Part shown: positions 36,422 to 48,414 of the stretch, one piece after another
Layout of the letters: each line of letters opens with the position of its first letter
Position numbering within the stretch: position 1 is the first letter of the stretch
Assembly (NCBI GenBank): GCA_022797935.1
Contig: JAAWLO010000002.1
Location: forward strand, 20,037 to 84,036
Source: Oscillibacter sp.
GTDB taxonomy: Bacteria; Bacillota; Clostridia; Oscillospirales; Oscillospiraceae
Direction: 5' to 3'
DNA: 64,000 nt
The notes under the pieces: model-generated
Seen by the model: only the letters and a program-made list of their open reading frames with translations
What the model was told of the DNA's origin: nothing
The model's database searches: none
Translations under genes and position numbers: made by a program

Positions 36422-37447
36422 ATGAAATTTCTGACCTTTGGTGAAATCATGCTCCGTCTGAAGGCCCCGGGCCTGGAGTGTTTCTTCCAGTCTCCCATGC
36501 TGGAGGCCACCTTCGGCGGCGGCGAGGCCAACGTGGCCGTCTCCCTGGCCAACTATGGCAAGGACGCCGGATTCCTCTCCATTCTGCCGGACAACGCCAT
36601 TGGCGACGAGTGCGTCAAGGAGCTGCGGCGGTTTGGCGTGGATGTGTCCCGCATTCAGCGGGGCGAGGGCCGTATGGGCATTTACTTCCTGGAGACCGGC
36701 GCCAACCAGCGTCCCTCCAAGGTGGTCTATGACCGGGCCTGGTCTGCCATTGCCCAGGCGAAGCCCGGCGATATCGACTGGGACAAGGCCCTGGAGGGCG
36801 TGGAGTGGTTCCACATCACCGGCATCACCCCGGCCATCTCCAAGAGCGCCATGGAGCTGTCCCTGGAGAGCGTGAAGGAGGCCAAGAAACGGGGCATCAC
36901 CGTTTCCTGTGACCTGAACTACCGCAAGAACCTCTGGAAGTATGGCAAGCGGGCCGCCGAGGTCATGCGGGAGCTGGCCAATTATGTGGATGTGGCCATT
37001 GCCAATGAGGAGGACGTGCAGAAGGCCCTGGAGATTACCACGGACGTAGTGGTGGAGTCCGGCGAGCTGGACCGGGAAAAGTACCGGGACCTGGGGAACA
37101 AGGTGCTGGCGGCCTATCCCAACATGAAGATGATTGCCATCACCCTGCGGGAGAGCCATAGCGCCGATTGGAACGGCTGGGCCGCCTGCCTCAACGACGG
37201 GAAGAACTTCTATGTCTCCAAGAAATACGAAATCCGGGATATCGTGGACCGGGTAGGCGGCGGCGACAGCTTTGCCGGCGGCCTGATCTACGGCCTGAGC
37301 ACCTATGACGACAAGCAGAAGGCCCTGGAGTTCGCCGTGGCGGCCTCCTGCCTGAAGCACAGCATCCTGGGTGACTTCAACCGCGCCAGTGTTTCCGACG
37401 TGGAAAAGCTGATGGGCGGCGACGGCACGGGCCGGGTGCAGAGATAA
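36422..37447 (+). CDS. PfkB-family sugar kinase, probably 2-keto-3-deoxygluconate kinase
   Basis: [48 protein letters not shown]; adjacent to KDPG aldolase. Confidence 0.88.
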   Translation: MKFLTFGEIMLRLKAPGLECFFQSPMLEATFGGGEANVAVSLANYGKDAGFLSILPDNAIGDECVKELRRFGVDVSRIQRGEGRMGIYFLETGANQRPSKVVYDRAWSAIAQAKPGDIDWDKALEGVEWFHITGITPAISKSAMELSLESVKEAKKRGITVSCDLNYRKNLWKYGKRAAEVMRELANYVDVAIANEEDVQKALEITTDVVVESGELDREKYRDLGNKVLAAYPNMKMIAITLRESHSADWNGWAACLNDGKNFYVSKKYEIRDIVDRVGGGDSFAGGLIYGLSTYDDKQKALEFAVAASCLKHSILGDFNRASVSDVEKLMGGDGTGRVQR

Positions 37448-37450
37448 GCT

Positions 37451-37909
37451 ATGAGCTGCTTTTACTGCGAAAAGGACCAGCGCCTTCTGGATTTGATGCT
37501 GCCGCTGGCAGAGCTGGAGTGGGCGGATGTGTATCTCTTCCGGGACCAGAAGCACCCCGGCCGCTGCATTGCGGCTCTGAAGGGACACCAGGATGAAATC
37601 TGGCAGCTGGAAGAGGCGCAGCGCAATGGCTTCTTCGGCGACGTCTCTTTAGTGGCCGAGGCGGTGTCCCGGTACGCGGAGGCGGATAAGATCAACTACG
37701 CCATTTACGGCGACAAGGTCTCGCACTTCCATGTCCATCTTGTGCCCAAGAAAGAGGGCGGCCTCCAGTGGGGCGGGCCCTTTACGGACGACCTGCCGAA
37801 GGTGTTCCTGGAGCCCCAGGACTTTCAGGCCATGGGCCGGGAGATTCTGCGGCGGATGGAGGAAATCGCGGCGGAGAGGAAGCGGACTCCGCCGAAGCAT
37901 CTGCTGTGA
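37451..37909 (+). CDS. HIT family protein
   Basis: VSHFHVHLVPKK (HxHxH motif), N-terminal CFYCEK. Confidence 0.9.
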   Translation: MSCFYCEKDQRLLDLMLPLAELEWADVYLFRDQKHPGRCIAALKGHQDEIWQLEEAQRNGFFGDVSLVAEAVSRYAEADKINYAIYGDKVSHFHVHLVPKKEGGLQWGGPFTDDLPKVFLEPQDFQAMGREILRRMEEIAAERKRTPPKHLL

Positions 37910-37928
37910 CGCGAAGCGTAATGACCGG

Positions 37929-37959
37929 AAAAACGGACGGCCCTCGGGCCGTCCGTTTT
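37929..37959. terminator. Terminator between converging genes
   Basis: aaaacggacggccc-tc-gggccgtccgtttt. Confidence 0.85.
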
Positions 37960-37989
37960 GCTGCTGTTATCCGGCAGCCTTGCCGGTCT

Positions 37990-38454
37990 TCAGCTGATTT
38001 GATGCGCAGGGGTCTCCCGGGTCTTCCAGCGGTCCAGGGTGGGCAGCAGATCCATGAGGAATTTCCGGTTGGAGTCCGGGTCCCCGAAGGGCATGTAAGG
38101 AAGGCACCACTCCACCATCTCCTCCAGGGTGCAGTCCTTCTGAAAGACGCCCTGGTCCCAGCACCATTTGCAGAACTTTTCGTTCAGGCTTCCATCGGGC
38201 CTCCGTCCCATCTGCTCCGGGACAATGGGCATTCCGCAGCTCTGGCACACCAAGTCTGTCTGATAGCCCAGAAGGTGGTTGATGGATACCCCGAAGAGCT
38301 CCGATAAGGCCCGCAGGGTCTCGATTGCCGGCACGGTCTCCCCCCGTTCCCAGCGGGAAACTGCCTGCCGGGTGACGAAGAGTTTTTCTGCCAAATCGCT
38401 TTGGGACAGCCCCGCCTGTTTCCGCAGGGCCGTGAAGTTGTCCTTGAAGTTCAT
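37990..38454 (-). CDS. XRE-family HTH regulator fused to zinc-ribbon domain
   Basis: LRKQAGLSQSDLAEKLFVTRQAVSRWERGETVPAIETL and CQSCGMPI...EKFCKWCWDQG. Confidence 0.88.
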   Translation of the reverse strand: MNFKDNFTALRKQAGLSQSDLAEKLFVTRQAVSRWERGETVPAIETLRALSELFGVSINHLLGYQTDLVCQSCGMPIVPEQMGRRPDGSLNEKFCKWCWDQGVFQKDCTLEEMVEWCLPYMPFGDPDSNRKFLMDLLPTLDRWKTRETPAHQIS

Positions 38455-38525
38455 GGGTCCGCCTCCTTTTGCGGGATTATCCTACCACAGAAAGGGCAGG
38501 CCGTCAAGCAACCGCCGGTTGCCCC

Positions 38526-38924
38526 TCAGCGGAAGCAGATGCTGCCGGTGAAATGGTTCAGGTCCGCCCGCCAGTAGACCCGGGCCCCAGGGGGAAGTTC
38601 CACCGTGAAGGCTGCCGGGTCCCCGGTTCGCCAGGTCTGGAGGCTCTGTCCGTCTGCTGTGTAGAACTCCAGGGTGATGGCGCCTCTGCTCTGGGTCACT
38701 TCGATGGAGCGTCTGCCGCCCTTTTTGGAGCAGAAGCAGCTGCGGTGACGGGCTGATGTCCGGGAGTCCAGGACTCCGGTCCAGTTGTCATAGGACAGCT
38801 TTTTATAATAGGAATAGGACGTGGGCCGGATGCCCGCGTTCTTGGCTGCCCAGAGGCAAAAGGCTATGCATGGCAGGGGCAGGAGGAAGACCAAAAGCAG
38901 CAGCAGGAGCTCCGCAAGATCCAT
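38526..38924 (-). CDS. Hypothetical protein with N-terminal TM segment
   Basis: MDLAELLLLLLVFLLPLPCIAFCLW TM; 132 aa; ends just before asnA-side intergenic region and sits downstream of the debranching gene. Confidence 0.55.
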   Translation of the reverse strand: MDLAELLLLLLVFLLPLPCIAFCLWAAKNAGIRPTSYSYYKKLSYDNWTGVLDSRTSARHRSCFCSKKGGRRSIEVTQSRGAITLEFYTADGQSLQTWRTGDPAAFTVELPPGARVYWRADLNHFTGSICFR

Positions 38925-38931
38925 GGTTCCC

Positions 38932-41049
<2,118 letters not shown>

Positions 41050-41274
41050 CGGAAGCTCCTTCCCTCGCCCTGGGGCGAATGTGAAATACAAGTATTATAC
41101 AACAAACCCTCAGATTTGTCATAGTGTTTTTGTGAATTTCGTAGGATTTCACAAAGATATTCTCTCCATTTTCGAAGTTGGGCGGCAAAATCCTGAAAAC
41201 TTTGATAGAATCTACAAAATGTTTTCTGCCGGTGAAAAAATTTCCGCGTCTCAGACGTGTTATAAGCGAAGGGA

Positions 41275-41775
41275 GTGAGACACGTGAACAGTCAGGTTCC
41301 ATTTGGTACCGATGAAACCATCCGCCGGATTGTGACGGAATACAGCCCGCTGCTGCTGCGGCTGGCCTGTACCCGCCTGGGTTCCACCGCCGACGCGGAA
41401 GACGCCGTACAGGAGGTCTTTCTGCGGCTGCTGGAGGCCCGGCCCTGCTTCCAGGACGCAGGACACGAAAAGGCATGGCTGATTCGCGCCACCCTTCAGC
41501 GCGCCTGTGATATCCGCCGCCGGGCGGAACGGCGCACAGTCTCTCTGGAGGCGGCGGCGGAGGCCGCGGCGCCCATCGATTCCGGCAGCGAGATCCGTAC
41601 CGCCGTCCGGGCTCTGCCGGAATCGTATGGGACCGTGGTGCACCTCCACTATTACGAGGGATACACCATCCGTGAAATCGCGAAGCTGCTGGGCCTGCCC
41701 GCCGCCACGGTGGGCACCCGTCTGGCCCGGGGCCGGGAACGGCTGCGGCAAATGCTGAAGGAGGAAGACGAATGA
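41275..41775 (+). CDS. ECF-type RNA polymerase sigma factor
   Basis: STADAEDAVQEVFLRLLEA and LPESYGTVVHLHYYEGYTIREIAKLLGLPAATVGTRLARGRERLRQML. Confidence 0.9.
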   Translation: MRHVNSQVPFGTDETIRRIVTEYSPLLLRLACTRLGSTADAEDAVQEVFLRLLEARPCFQDAGHEKAWLIRATLQRACDIRRRAERRTVSLEAAAEAAAPIDSGSEIRTAVRALPESYGTVVHLHYYEGYTIREIAKLLGLPAATVGTRLARGRERLRQMLKEEDE

Positions 41776-42683
41776 ACCGCGACGATTACCGCAAGGCCTT
41801 CGACGAACTCTCCTTTTCCGCAGATTTTCAAGAGCGGACGGCGGACCTGCTGCGAACCCGTGCCCATGAATTGGAAAAGGAGCGTACCAACATGACCTTT
41901 AAAAAATCCAAAAGACTGGCAGTCCTGCTGGCGGCCTGCGTAGCCCTGCTGGCTGTGTCCGTTTCGGCTGCCGTTGCGTGGCTGACCCCTGCCCAGGTGG
42001 CGGAGGAGCATAACCAGCCTCTGCTGGCAGAGGCCTTCAGCGGACCCGACGCCATCACCATCAATGAAACCGTGGAGAGCGGAGACTTTTCCATCACCCT
42101 GCTTGGCCTGGTTTCCGGGAAGAACCTGGATGTGCTGAACCAGGACCTGGAGGCGGACCATACCTATTCTGTGCTGGCCCTGCGCCGCCTGGACGGAGAG
42201 GCCCTGACCAACCAGAATCATGATTTCATGGCCTATACCATGACGCCCCTGGTGGCGGGCTATTCCCCCACGGCGGTGAACAACTGGACCCTGAACGCCG
42301 GGGCCAGCGGTCTGGCTGTGGACGGAGTCTACTATTACCTGCTGGATACCCAGAGCATTGAGATGTTCGCGGACCACACGGTCTACATGGCCTTCTACGA
42401 GGGCGGCGCGCCCAATAATACCATCTTCACGGCAGCGGACGACGGGACCATTGCCTTCGCGGCGGACTTCACCGGCGTCCAGGCCCTCTTCACGCTGCCC
42501 CTGGACCCGGCCAAAGCGGACCCGGCGGCGGCGGACGCCTTTGCGGACGCCTCCGGCATGAACGGCTGGAGCAACGAGCGGTCGGACCCGGAGGAAGGGG
42601 ATTGGGACGTCGAGCGCCGGGAGACGGAAGACGGCGAGACGATTATCATCCAGCCTGCCAGCGGGGACGGCGAAGAACGTTGA
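41772..42683 (+). CDS. Anti-sigma/DUF4179-like membrane protein
   Basis: Overlaps sigma gene; central TM (LAVLLAACVALLAVSVSAAVAWL) after short cytosolic segment. Confidence 0.65.
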   Translation: MNRDDYRKAFDELSFSADFQERTADLLRTRAHELEKERTNMTFKKSKRLAVLLAACVALLAVSVSAAVAWLTPAQVAEEHNQPLLAEAFSGPDAITINETVESGDFSITLLGLVSGKNLDVLNQDLEADHTYSVLALRRLDGEALTNQNHDFMAYTMTPLVAGYSPTAVNNWTLNAGASGLAVDGVYYYLLDTQSIEMFADHTVYMAFYEGGAPNNTIFTAADDGTIAFAADFTGVQALFTLPLDPAKADPAAADAFADASGMNGWSNERSDPEEGDWDVERRETEDGETIIIQPASGDGEER

Positions 42684-42820
42684 GGCAGCGCCGGTCCTCC
42701 GGCGGGAAGCCGTTTAGAGGGGACCTGCCGTCCATGTGACCCCGGACGAACTGCAAACGAAACCCGGAACGGCAGGACGGCGGATGGAGCCAGGCTGCTC
42801 CCGTCACCAACCAGTAAAAC

Positions 42821-42855
42821 AGGACCGGCGCGGTGTCACACCGTGCCGGTCCTTT
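42821..42855. terminator. Terminator between converging genes
   Basis: aggaccggcgcggtgt-cacaccgtgccggtccttt. Confidence 0.75.
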
Positions 42856-42870
42856 GGTTGTTCACAGGCC

Positions 42871-43878
42871 TTACAGGAGGGTGATTCCCGCCTTCTCGCA
42901 GCCTTCGATGGTCTCCTGGTCCCAGAGGCTGGCCTGGACCTCGCCGATGTGGCAGGCCCCCAGCAGCAGCATGCACAGTCGGGACTGGCCAATGCCGCCG
43001 CCGATGGACTGGGGCAGCTGTCCCTCCAGAAGCATCCGGTGGAAGGGCAGTTCCCGGCGCTCCGGGCAGCCGGCGGCCTCCAGCTGGCGTTCCAGGGCGG
43101 CGGCGTCTACCCGGATGCCCATGGAGGACACCTCGAAGGCCCGCCGCAGAACCGGGTTCCACATGAGAATGTCGCCGTTGAGCTCCCAGTCGTCGTAGTC
43201 CGGGGCGCGGCCATCGTGGCGGCTGCCGGAGGCCAGGGTTTTGCCGATCTGCATCAGGAAGACCGTGCGGTGATGGCGGCAGATTTCCAATTCCCGTTCC
43301 TGGGGGTCCAGATAGGGAAACCGGTCCTCCAGCTCCTGGGTGGTGATGAAGTACACGTCCCGGTCGGGGCGGAAGGTGAGCGCGGGGAAGTGATTGCGCA
43401 GAGCGGAGGCGGTGTCGCAGATGGCCCCCACAATGTCCCGGACGGTGTCCTTCAAATACTGAAGGTTCCGGTTTTTGGAGTCAATATGTTTTTCCCAGTC
43501 CCATTGGTCTACGTAGATGGAGTGAAGATTGTCCACCACCTCGTCCCGGCGGATGGCGTTCATGTCGGTGTAGAGGCCGGTGCCCAGCTTGAATTCATAG
43601 CGTTTCAGGGCCAGCCGCTTCCACTTGGCCAGGGAGTGGACCACCTGTCCCTCGGCGCCTACGTCGGGAATCTCGAAGGACACGGGGCGTTCCACGCCGT
43701 TGAGGTCGTCGTTCAGGCCGGTGCGGCCATCCACGAAAAGGGGGGCGGAGACCCGGTGCAGGTTGAGCCGGATGGTAAGGTTGTGCTGAAAGTCCTCATG
43801 AATCAGCTCGATGGCCCGCTGGAGCTCGTTGTTGGTCAGGGGCATTTTGTAGCCGCTGGGGATGGTGAGCTTGCTCAT
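42871..43878 (-). CDS. asnA: Aspartate-ammonia ligase
   Basis: RLNLHRVSAPLFVDGRTGLNDDLNGVERPVSF; VVHSLAKWKRLALKRY; DQWDWEKHI; GGGIGQSRLCMLLL. Confidence 0.95.
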   Translation of the reverse strand: MSKLTIPSGYKMPLTNNELQRAIELIHEDFQHNLTIRLNLHRVSAPLFVDGRTGLNDDLNGVERPVSFEIPDVGAEGQVVHSLAKWKRLALKRYEFKLGTGLYTDMNAIRRDEVVDNLHSIYVDQWDWEKHIDSKNRNLQYLKDTVRDIVGAICDTASALRNHFPALTFRPDRDVYFITTQELEDRFPYLDPQERELEICRHHRTVFLMQIGKTLASGSRHDGRAPDYDDWELNGDILMWNPVLRRAFEVSSMGIRVDAAALERQLEAAGCPERRELPFHRMLLEGQLPQSIGGGIGQSRLCMLLLGACHIGEVQASLWDQETIEGCEKAGITLL

Positions 43879-43969
43879 ATGATAAAACCAGTCCTTTATT
43901 GAGAGTTGATCGCGTGTTCACAGCTTTTATTATCCCTGTTTTTCAGGAGATTGTCAAGGGAAAATACCC

Positions 43970-45232
43970 TCACCCATTCTGCTGCCGGGCGGAGCGCTGC
44001 CCCTCGGGATTGATTTCCCCGGCGGCCAGCAGAGCCCGTTTGGTCAGGGCGGGGCCCACCAGCTCATAGACCAGGACGGAGAACAGCACCACGCTTCGCA
44101 CCACAGCGCCATCTGCCAGACTCTGCGCGGTGATTGCCATGCCCAGGGCGACGCCGGCCTGGGGCAGGAGGGTGATGCCCAGGTATTTCTGAATGTTTGC
44201 TCCGCAGCCCGTAAAGGCGCAGCTGACATAAGCGCCCAGGTACTTGCCCAGGGAACGGACCAGAATATAAATCACGCCGATCAGCAGCACAGCGGGATTC
44301 CGTAGTACTGACAGGTCCAGTTCCGCGCCGGAGAGAACGAAGAACAGCACAAACAGGGGGGCGGTCCAGCCATCCACCCGGTCCATCAGTTCCTCAGAGA
44401 AGTCACAGATGTTGCAGAACAGCGTTCCCGTCATCATGCACACCAGCAGCAGGGAAAATCCGCAGCGGATGCCTCCGGCTTCAAATTCGACCATAGAAAG
44501 TCCCGCCGTCAGCAGCACGAAGCCTATGGAGATGGACAGGCGCTTGCTCCGGGAGTGGAAAAACCGCTCCACCCAATAAAGCATAAACCCAGCAACTATG
44601 CCCAGAGCCAGGGACAGCAGAATTTCCACCACCGGTTCCACCAGCACGGTCACGATGTTCACCCTGCCGCTTTCCAGGGCTGTGGCCACCCCGAAGGAGG
44701 CGGAGAAGAGCACCAGCCCCACGGCGTCGTCAATGGCCACCACCATCAGCAGCAGCCGGGTCAGGGGACCGTCGGCCTTGTATTGCCGGACGACCATCAG
44801 TGTGGCGGCGGGGGCTGTGGCGGCGGCGATGGCGCCCAAAGTGATGGCGGAGGACACGGAGATCATTTCCGGCCGGAACAGATGCAGGCCAATCAGGAAC
44901 AGATCCACCAGCAGCGTTGCGGCCGCGGCCTGGAAAATGCCGACGGCAATGGCCTGGCGGCCCATGCTCTTCAGCTGGCTCACCCGGAATTCGTTGCCAA
45001 TGGTAAACGCGATAAAGCCCAGGGCCACCTGGGAGAGGATGTTCAGCCGTTCCACCGCCTCCATGGAGGCGAAACCCAGGCCGGGAATCGCCAGTGCGCC
45101 CAGACAGAAGGGGCCCAGCAGCAGGCCGGTCACCAGATAGGCCGTGACGGCGGGGAGGGCCAGCCGCTTGGCCAGCCGGGACATCAGCAGACCGCCGATG
45201 AGGGCGGCAGAGAGACAGATTAGAATTTCCAT
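43970..45232 (-). CDS. Cation:proton antiporter (CPA2 type)
   Basis: Multi-TM; LPAVTAYLVTGLLLGP, AIAAATAPAATLMV, VAIDDAVGLVLFS. Confidence 0.88.
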   Translation of the reverse strand: MEILICLSAALIGGLLMSRLAKRLALPAVTAYLVTGLLLGPFCLGALAIPGLGFASMEAVERLNILSQVALGFIAFTIGNEFRVSQLKSMGRQAIAVGIFQAAAATLLVDLFLIGLHLFRPEMISVSSAITLGAIAAATAPAATLMVVRQYKADGPLTRLLLMVVAIDDAVGLVLFSASFGVATALESGRVNIVTVLVEPVVEILLSLALGIVAGFMLYWVERFFHSRSKRLSISIGFVLLTAGLSMVEFEAGGIRCGFSLLLVCMMTGTLFCNICDFSEELMDRVDGWTAPLFVLFFVLSGAELDLSVLRNPAVLLIGVIYILVRSLGKYLGAYVSCAFTGCGANIQKYLGITLLPQAGVALGMAITAQSLADGAVVRSVVLFSVLVYELVGPALTKRALLAAGEINPEGQRSARQQNG

Positions 45233-45442
45233 GTGTGTTTCCTCGATTCTTGTGCTGGCCGTACGCCGGAAGCGGCGGTGAGCAGGTTTAAGCCTGTTGA
45301 CTATAGCACTGCCGCCGCCGGCCGTCAAGAAACAGAGGCAACAAAAATTTCAGCCGCCGCACAGGGAATTTGGACGTTTTTCTGGCCGGGGTGAAGAGGG
45401 GGAACCCGAGAATTCCCGCCCTTTGTCCCCGGCGGGGGGATA

Positions 45443-46435
45443 TCAGTTCCGGTAGTCCACATCCTGCGTGCGGCCCAAGGGGAAGGCCAGCATCTCCCCG
45501 CCCTCCGCCAGGCGGACGGCCGAGATGCGCCGGTTTTGGGCCGGGGCGAAATAGTACATGCCGCTTTCCGCGCACATGACGCTGGTGCAGAGGGTCTGCT
45601 CGTAGTCCTCCGGCCCGCCCTTGGCAAGGCCCTCGGGGATGTCCACCGGGGCGAAGGCACGGAACATCCGGGACACGCCGTCCAGCTCGTTGGCTCCTTT
45701 GACGGCGAATTGCTTCAGGAAGGCCAGCCGTACAAAACGGGAGGGAGACGAGTAGTCCCCCGGCAGGCCGAACCCGCCGCCCAGCCGCTCCCCGAATTCC
45801 CGGATGGTGTGTCCGGCAATCTCCTGGGGGGCGTTGGGCAGGTTGGAGACGCCCACGAAGGCCCGCAGATGCGTCCGGTGCCAGAGGTAGTCCGGGCTGT
45901 TGGTCAGAACGCCGATGGTGTCCCGGTAAATATGGAGCCCCTCCGGACTGGGCTCTATGACAACCGCCTCGCCGCTGGAACCGCTGAGCAGGTAATGGGC
46001 GGGAAGGGGCTTGCCTTGCACCAGCTCGCTGGTGAGGGTCAGACGGGACAGGGCGTCCACCGCCTCCTCCACACCGGCGCATTGTCCGAGCAGCCAGGCC
46101 AGGAGCCGCCCCGGGTGAACGGGAACTTTGCCGGGACCGGCGTCCCCGCCATAGGCGGCGTATTCCGGAAAATGAAGCAGGGCGCCCATAAGTCCCGCGC
46201 TGTTGACGCCGTCCACCAGAATGGGTTCGCCGAAGCCCAGAACCGCCATGCCGGAATAGGCATACCGCCCCCAGGGAGCGTGGGGGTCCGGCTGAAGCCC
46301 CGGGGCGCAGGGGAGCCCCTGTGGAACGGCGAGGATCCGGTTGGCGGTCAGGTCGCCGAACTGGTCATAGGTCCGGCCCAGAAGGTGCTTCCCGTCCAGG
46401 GTCTCCCAGGAAAAACTGCTGCATCCGATATTCAT
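45443..46435 (-). CDS. Choloylglycine hydrolase/penicillin V acylase family protein
   Basis: Begins MNIGCSSFSW...LLGRTYDQFGD (candidate Ntn Cys5), ILVDGVNSAGLMGALL, VLTNSPDYLWHRTHLR. Confidence 0.88.
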   Translation of the reverse strand: MNIGCSSFSWETLDGKHLLGRTYDQFGDLTANRILAVPQGLPCAPGLQPDPHAPWGRYAYSGMAVLGFGEPILVDGVNSAGLMGALLHFPEYAAYGGDAGPGKVPVHPGRLLAWLLGQCAGVEEAVDALSRLTLTSELVQGKPLPAHYLLSGSSGEAVVIEPSPEGLHIYRDTIGVLTNSPDYLWHRTHLRAFVGVSNLPNAPQEIAGHTIREFGERLGGGFGLPGDYSSPSRFVRLAFLKQFAVKGANELDGVSRMFRAFAPVDIPEGLAKGGPEDYEQTLCTSVMCAESGMYYFAPAQNRRISAVRLAEGGEMLAFPLGRTQDVDYRN

Positions 46436-46548
46436 GAAAACTGCCTCCTGTTTTTCCTCAGTCTGCCCCGGAAAAAGGTCCTTCATTCCGCTGTTCCTTC
46501 CGGAAAGGCCGCAGGCGGCCAGCCCAAAGGCCAGCCGCCTGTGATTCG

Positions 46549-48414
46549 TCAAGCCAGCTCCGCCAGACCGGTGTAAAGCTGGTAATAGCGCCCTTTCTGG
46601 GCAAGAAGGCTGTCGTGGTCCCCCCGTTCGATAATCGAACCCTGTTCCAGGACGATGATGGCCTTGGCGTTGCGGACGGTAGAGAGCCGGTGGGCAATGA
46701 CAAACACGGTTCGTCCCGCCATAAGCCGGTCCATGCCCCGCTCAATGAGGGTTTCCGTCCGGGTGTCAATGGAGCTGGTGGCCTCATCCAGAATCAGGAC
46801 CGGCGGATTGGCGCAGGCGGCCCGGGCAATGTTCAGCAGCTGCCGCTCCCCCTGGCTGAGGCTGCCGCCGTCGCCGGAGAGAACCGTCTGGTATCCCTGG
46901 GGCAGATGCCGGATGAATCCGTCTGCTCCCGCCAGCCGGGCGGCGGCCTCCACCTCCTCGTCGGAGGCGTCCAGACGGCCGTAGCGGATGTTGTCCGCCA
47001 CAGTGCCGGTGAAGAGATGCGTCTCCTGCAGCACCACGCCCAGGGAACGGCGCAGGGACTCCTTGGAGATGTCCCGGATATCCAGGCCGTCGTAGGTGAT
47101 GGTTCCATCCTGAATTTCGTAAAACCGGTTGATGAGACTGGTGATGGTGGTTTTTCCCGCGCCGGTGGAGCCCACGAAGGCAATTTTCTGTCCCGGCTTG
47201 GCAAAGAGGCTCACGTTGTGCAGCACCGTGTGTTCCGCGTCATAGCCGAAGACCACGCCGTCGAACCGCACGTCTCCCCGAAGGGGAATCAGCTGGCCAT
47301 CGGGCTTCCGCCAGGCCCAGAAGCCGGTATCCCGGTGGACCCGGGTGACGCCGCCGTCCTGTCCAGGCTCTGCCCGGACCAGCTGAATCTTGCCTTCGTC
47401 CGGTTCCAGCGGGGTCTCCATGACCTCGAAAATGCGTTCTGCACCGGCCACGGCGGAGAGAACCGTGTTTACCTGCTGGGAAATCTGGGTGATGGGCTGG
47501 GCCACCTGACGGGTGTATTGGAGAAAGGCCGCCAGCCCGCCCAGATCCCCGCTGCGGATGGCCAGAATGCCTCCGGCGCAGCAGGTAATGGCATAGTTCA
47601 GATAGCTGAGGTTGCCCATAGCGGGCATCATCATGCCGGCGAAAATCTGGGCCCGGGTACTGGCGCTGCGGTAGGCGTCGTTCCGGGTGCGGAATCCCTC
47701 CTTGGCGGCGGCCTCGTGGTTGAAGACTTTGATGACCTTCTGGCCCTCAATCATCTCCTCGATATAGCCGTTGACCTCGCCCAGGGCCTTCTGCTGCTGC
47801 GCGAAATAGCGGCGGCTGCGGGAGCCTACTGTTTTCACCACCAGCAGCATCACCGCCAGAACGGCGAAGGTGATAAGGGTCAGCAGGGGACTGAGGACCA
47901 GCATCATGAGGATGGTTCCGGTAAAGTTCAAAGAGCAGGAGACGAGGCTGCCGAAGCTGTTGTTCAAGGCCTCGGAGACGGTCTCAATGTCGTTGGTATA
48001 GCGGCTCATGAGCTCGCCGTGGGTATGGGAGTCGAAGAACTTCAGAGGCAGGTCCTGCATCCGGTCAAAGAGGTCCTCTCGGATTTTTGCCACGGTATTC
48101 TGAGAGATATGGACCATAATCCGGCTGTAGCCAAAGGAGCAGGCCGCGGCGGAGACATACACCAGGGCCATGATCCCCAGCATCCGGGCCAGTCCCGGGA
48201 AGTCGCCGGGGAGGATATAGTCGTTGATAAGGGGCCGGATGAGGTAGGACCCGCCGACGGTGCAGGCGGAGCTGACCAGCAGCAGGACCACCACCAGAGC
48301 CAGCAGGGGCTTGTAGCGCCCCATATACCGCATCAGGCGGCGCAGGGTACTCCGCAGGTTCTTGGGCTTCTGGAAGCCCCCTCCGGGGCCGTGGCCGGGA
48401 CCGTGTTTAGCCAT
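46549..48414 (-). CDS. ABC exporter half-transporter, canonical NBD
   Basis: VGSTGAGKTTITSL, GGSLSQGERQLLNIARA, PVLILDEATSSIDTRTE; six-TM domain. Confidence 0.93.
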   Translation of the reverse strand: MAKHGPGHGPGGGFQKPKNLRSTLRRLMRYMGRYKPLLALVVVLLLVSSACTVGGSYLIRPLINDYILPGDFPGLARMLGIMALVYVSAAACSFGYSRIMVHISQNTVAKIREDLFDRMQDLPLKFFDSHTHGELMSRYTNDIETVSEALNNSFGSLVSCSLNFTGTILMMLVLSPLLTLITFAVLAVMLLVVKTVGSRSRRYFAQQQKALGEVNGYIEEMIEGQKVIKVFNHEAAAKEGFRTRNDAYRSASTRAQIFAGMMMPAMGNLSYLNYAITCCAGGILAIRSGDLGGLAAFLQYTRQVAQPITQISQQVNTVLSAVAGAERIFEVMETPLEPDEGKIQLVRAEPGQDGGVTRVHRDTGFWAWRKPDGQLIPLRGDVRFDGVVFGYDAEHTVLHNVSLFAKPGQKIAFVGSTGAGKTTITSLINRFYEIQDGTITYDGLDIRDISKESLRRSLGVVLQETHLFTGTVADNIRYGRLDASDEEVEAAARLAGADGFIRHLPQGYQTVLSGDGGSLSQGERQLLNIARAACANPPVLILDEATSSIDTRTETLIERGMDRLMAGRTVFVIAHRLSTVRNAKAIIVLEQGSIIERGDHDSLLAQKGRYYQLYTGLAELA

